NCBI GenBank assembly: GCA_900321255.1
Contig: ONVK01000045.1
Span: 1-37,826 of the forward strand
Direction of reading: 5' to 3'
Source: an uncultured Lentisphaerota bacterium
GTDB taxonomy: Bacteria > Verrucomicrobiota > Kiritimatiellia > RFP12 > UBA1067
DNA: 37,826 nucleotides
Position 1 is the first letter of the stretch. Each line of letters begins with the position of its first letter. The position numbers were made by a program, and so were the translations under genes. This document shows, piece after piece, positions 37,447 to 37,826 of the stretch. The notes beneath the pieces were generated by a model. It searched no databases and had not been told where the DNA came from. It saw nothing but the letters and a program-made list of their open reading frames with translations.

Positions 37447-37826
37447 TTCTCCTTTCGCGGGCCGTAGACAGGCGCGAGCGCGTCGTGGATGCGACGGTAG
37501 CAGGTGAAGAGGTGGTCGTATTCCATCGCCGCCGCAGGATCGGGATTGATTGTGCGCTCGACATGCAGGCACTTCGCGACGGCTGACTTCACGTCCGGGA
37601 AAAGTCCGATTCCAACGCCCGCGAGAAGGCATGCGCCGAAGCTCGCGTCGCCCGGCGTCGGAACGGAGACGGGACGGTTGAAGACGTTCGCGACGATCTC
37701 GCTCCAGAGACGCGAGCGCGCACCGCCGCCGATGAGGAAGATCCGCTTCACCGGAAGCCGCATCTCCTCGAGCGTGCGGTAGCAGTCGCGGAGCGAGAAC
37801 GCGACGCCCTCCATAAGCGCACGCGC
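37443..37826 (-). CDS. FGGY-family carbohydrate kinase, C-terminal part (xylulokinase-like)
   Basis: The gene enters from beyond the window's end; 127 C-terminal codons are visible. They contain the FGGY second-domain motif (IFLIGGGARSRLWSEIVANVFNRPVSVP, phosphate/adenosine-binding), GDASFGACLLAGVGIGLF and a conserved C-terminal helix (YRRIHDALAPVY), most like xylulokinase (XylB). The family phosphorylates sugars such as D-xylulose with ATP. The substrate cannot be set from this part. It ends 165 bp before the rnfC promoter region. Confidence 0.85.
   Translation of the reverse strand, partial: ARALMEGVAFSLRDCYRTLEEMRLPVKRIFLIGGGARSRLWSEIVANVFNRPVSVPTPGDASFGACLLAGVGIGLFPDVKSAVAKCLHVERTINPDPAAAMEYDHLFTCYRRIHDALAPVYGPRKEK

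Noticed and set aside
37277..37564. 95-codon open frame overlapping the end of the sugar kinase
   Set aside because: It is another frame of the kinase gene with no ribosome site; only the 36-codon frame at 37336-37446 has a plausible start.

Overview
The window is a stretch of a GC-rich, Gram-negative-type bacterial chromosome. This is suggested by a lipid A-type acyltransferase, an outer-membrane protein ending in Phe, a Tat/lipobox phosphoesterase and RnfC/RnfD. Rnf and the sulfur-assimilation genes suggest an anaerobe. A PVC-group relative (for example Kiritimatiellota) is possible, but this is a weak guess. Almost every gene is on the minus strand; the only clear plus-strand genes are two small heat-shock proteins.

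Layout. 0-5 kb: a double glycosyltransferase, then the classic rpmH-rnpA-yidD-yidC cluster. 4.6-12.4 kb: a gph-like phosphatase, RluA-type pseudouridine synthase, acyltransferase, LMW phosphatase, RhtB exporter, bioB, a LysR regulator, pdxT/pdxS and a class II amidotransferase. 12.4-17 kb: sulfur metabolism (glutamate-cysteine ligase, cysK, metY) around a frameshifted DUF3034-type outer-membrane protein. 17-20.4 kb: the hsp20 pair with a candidate sigma-54 promoter, a 0.5 kb repeat-rich non-coding stretch, and a broken fusA. 33.2-37.8 kb: a phosphoesterase, rnfD, rnfC and the end of a sugar kinase.

The striking part is 20.5-33.2 kb, an AT-richer island. A sigma-54 activator (20511-22019) has an N-terminal domain resembling a DHH phosphoesterase fold that has lost its catalytic residues. 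It is followed upstream by four minus-strand units. Each unit is preceded by a -24/-12 element of the form TTGGCACG-N4-TTGC, and each has a copy of a shared imperfect palindrome (TTTGAGCA / TGGTAAAA type) about 40-90 bp upstream of the inferred start. The same palindrome abuts the activator's own promoter. The units encode (i) a Sel1-like small protein, (ii) a protein with three HxxNxAWN-type motifs, (iii) a KAP NTPase, a triple zinc finger, two GmrSD-like DUF262/DUF1524 proteins and a small protein, behind a structured leader, and (iv) a macro domain protein, a NYN/PIN-like protein, an HKD phosphodiesterase and a DEDDh exonuclease. I read this as one signal-induced nucleic-acid stress or defence regulon, logically like RtcR/RtcB but with a different sensor and effectors.

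Other oddities: conserved genes (pdxS, fusA, the DUF3034 gene) lack internal segments of roughly 25-30 codons; several promoters have TATAAT only 6-8 nt before the ATG (leaderless mRNAs); 7-nt periodic repeats sit between operon genes; and palindromic elements are inserted in frame in three genes.
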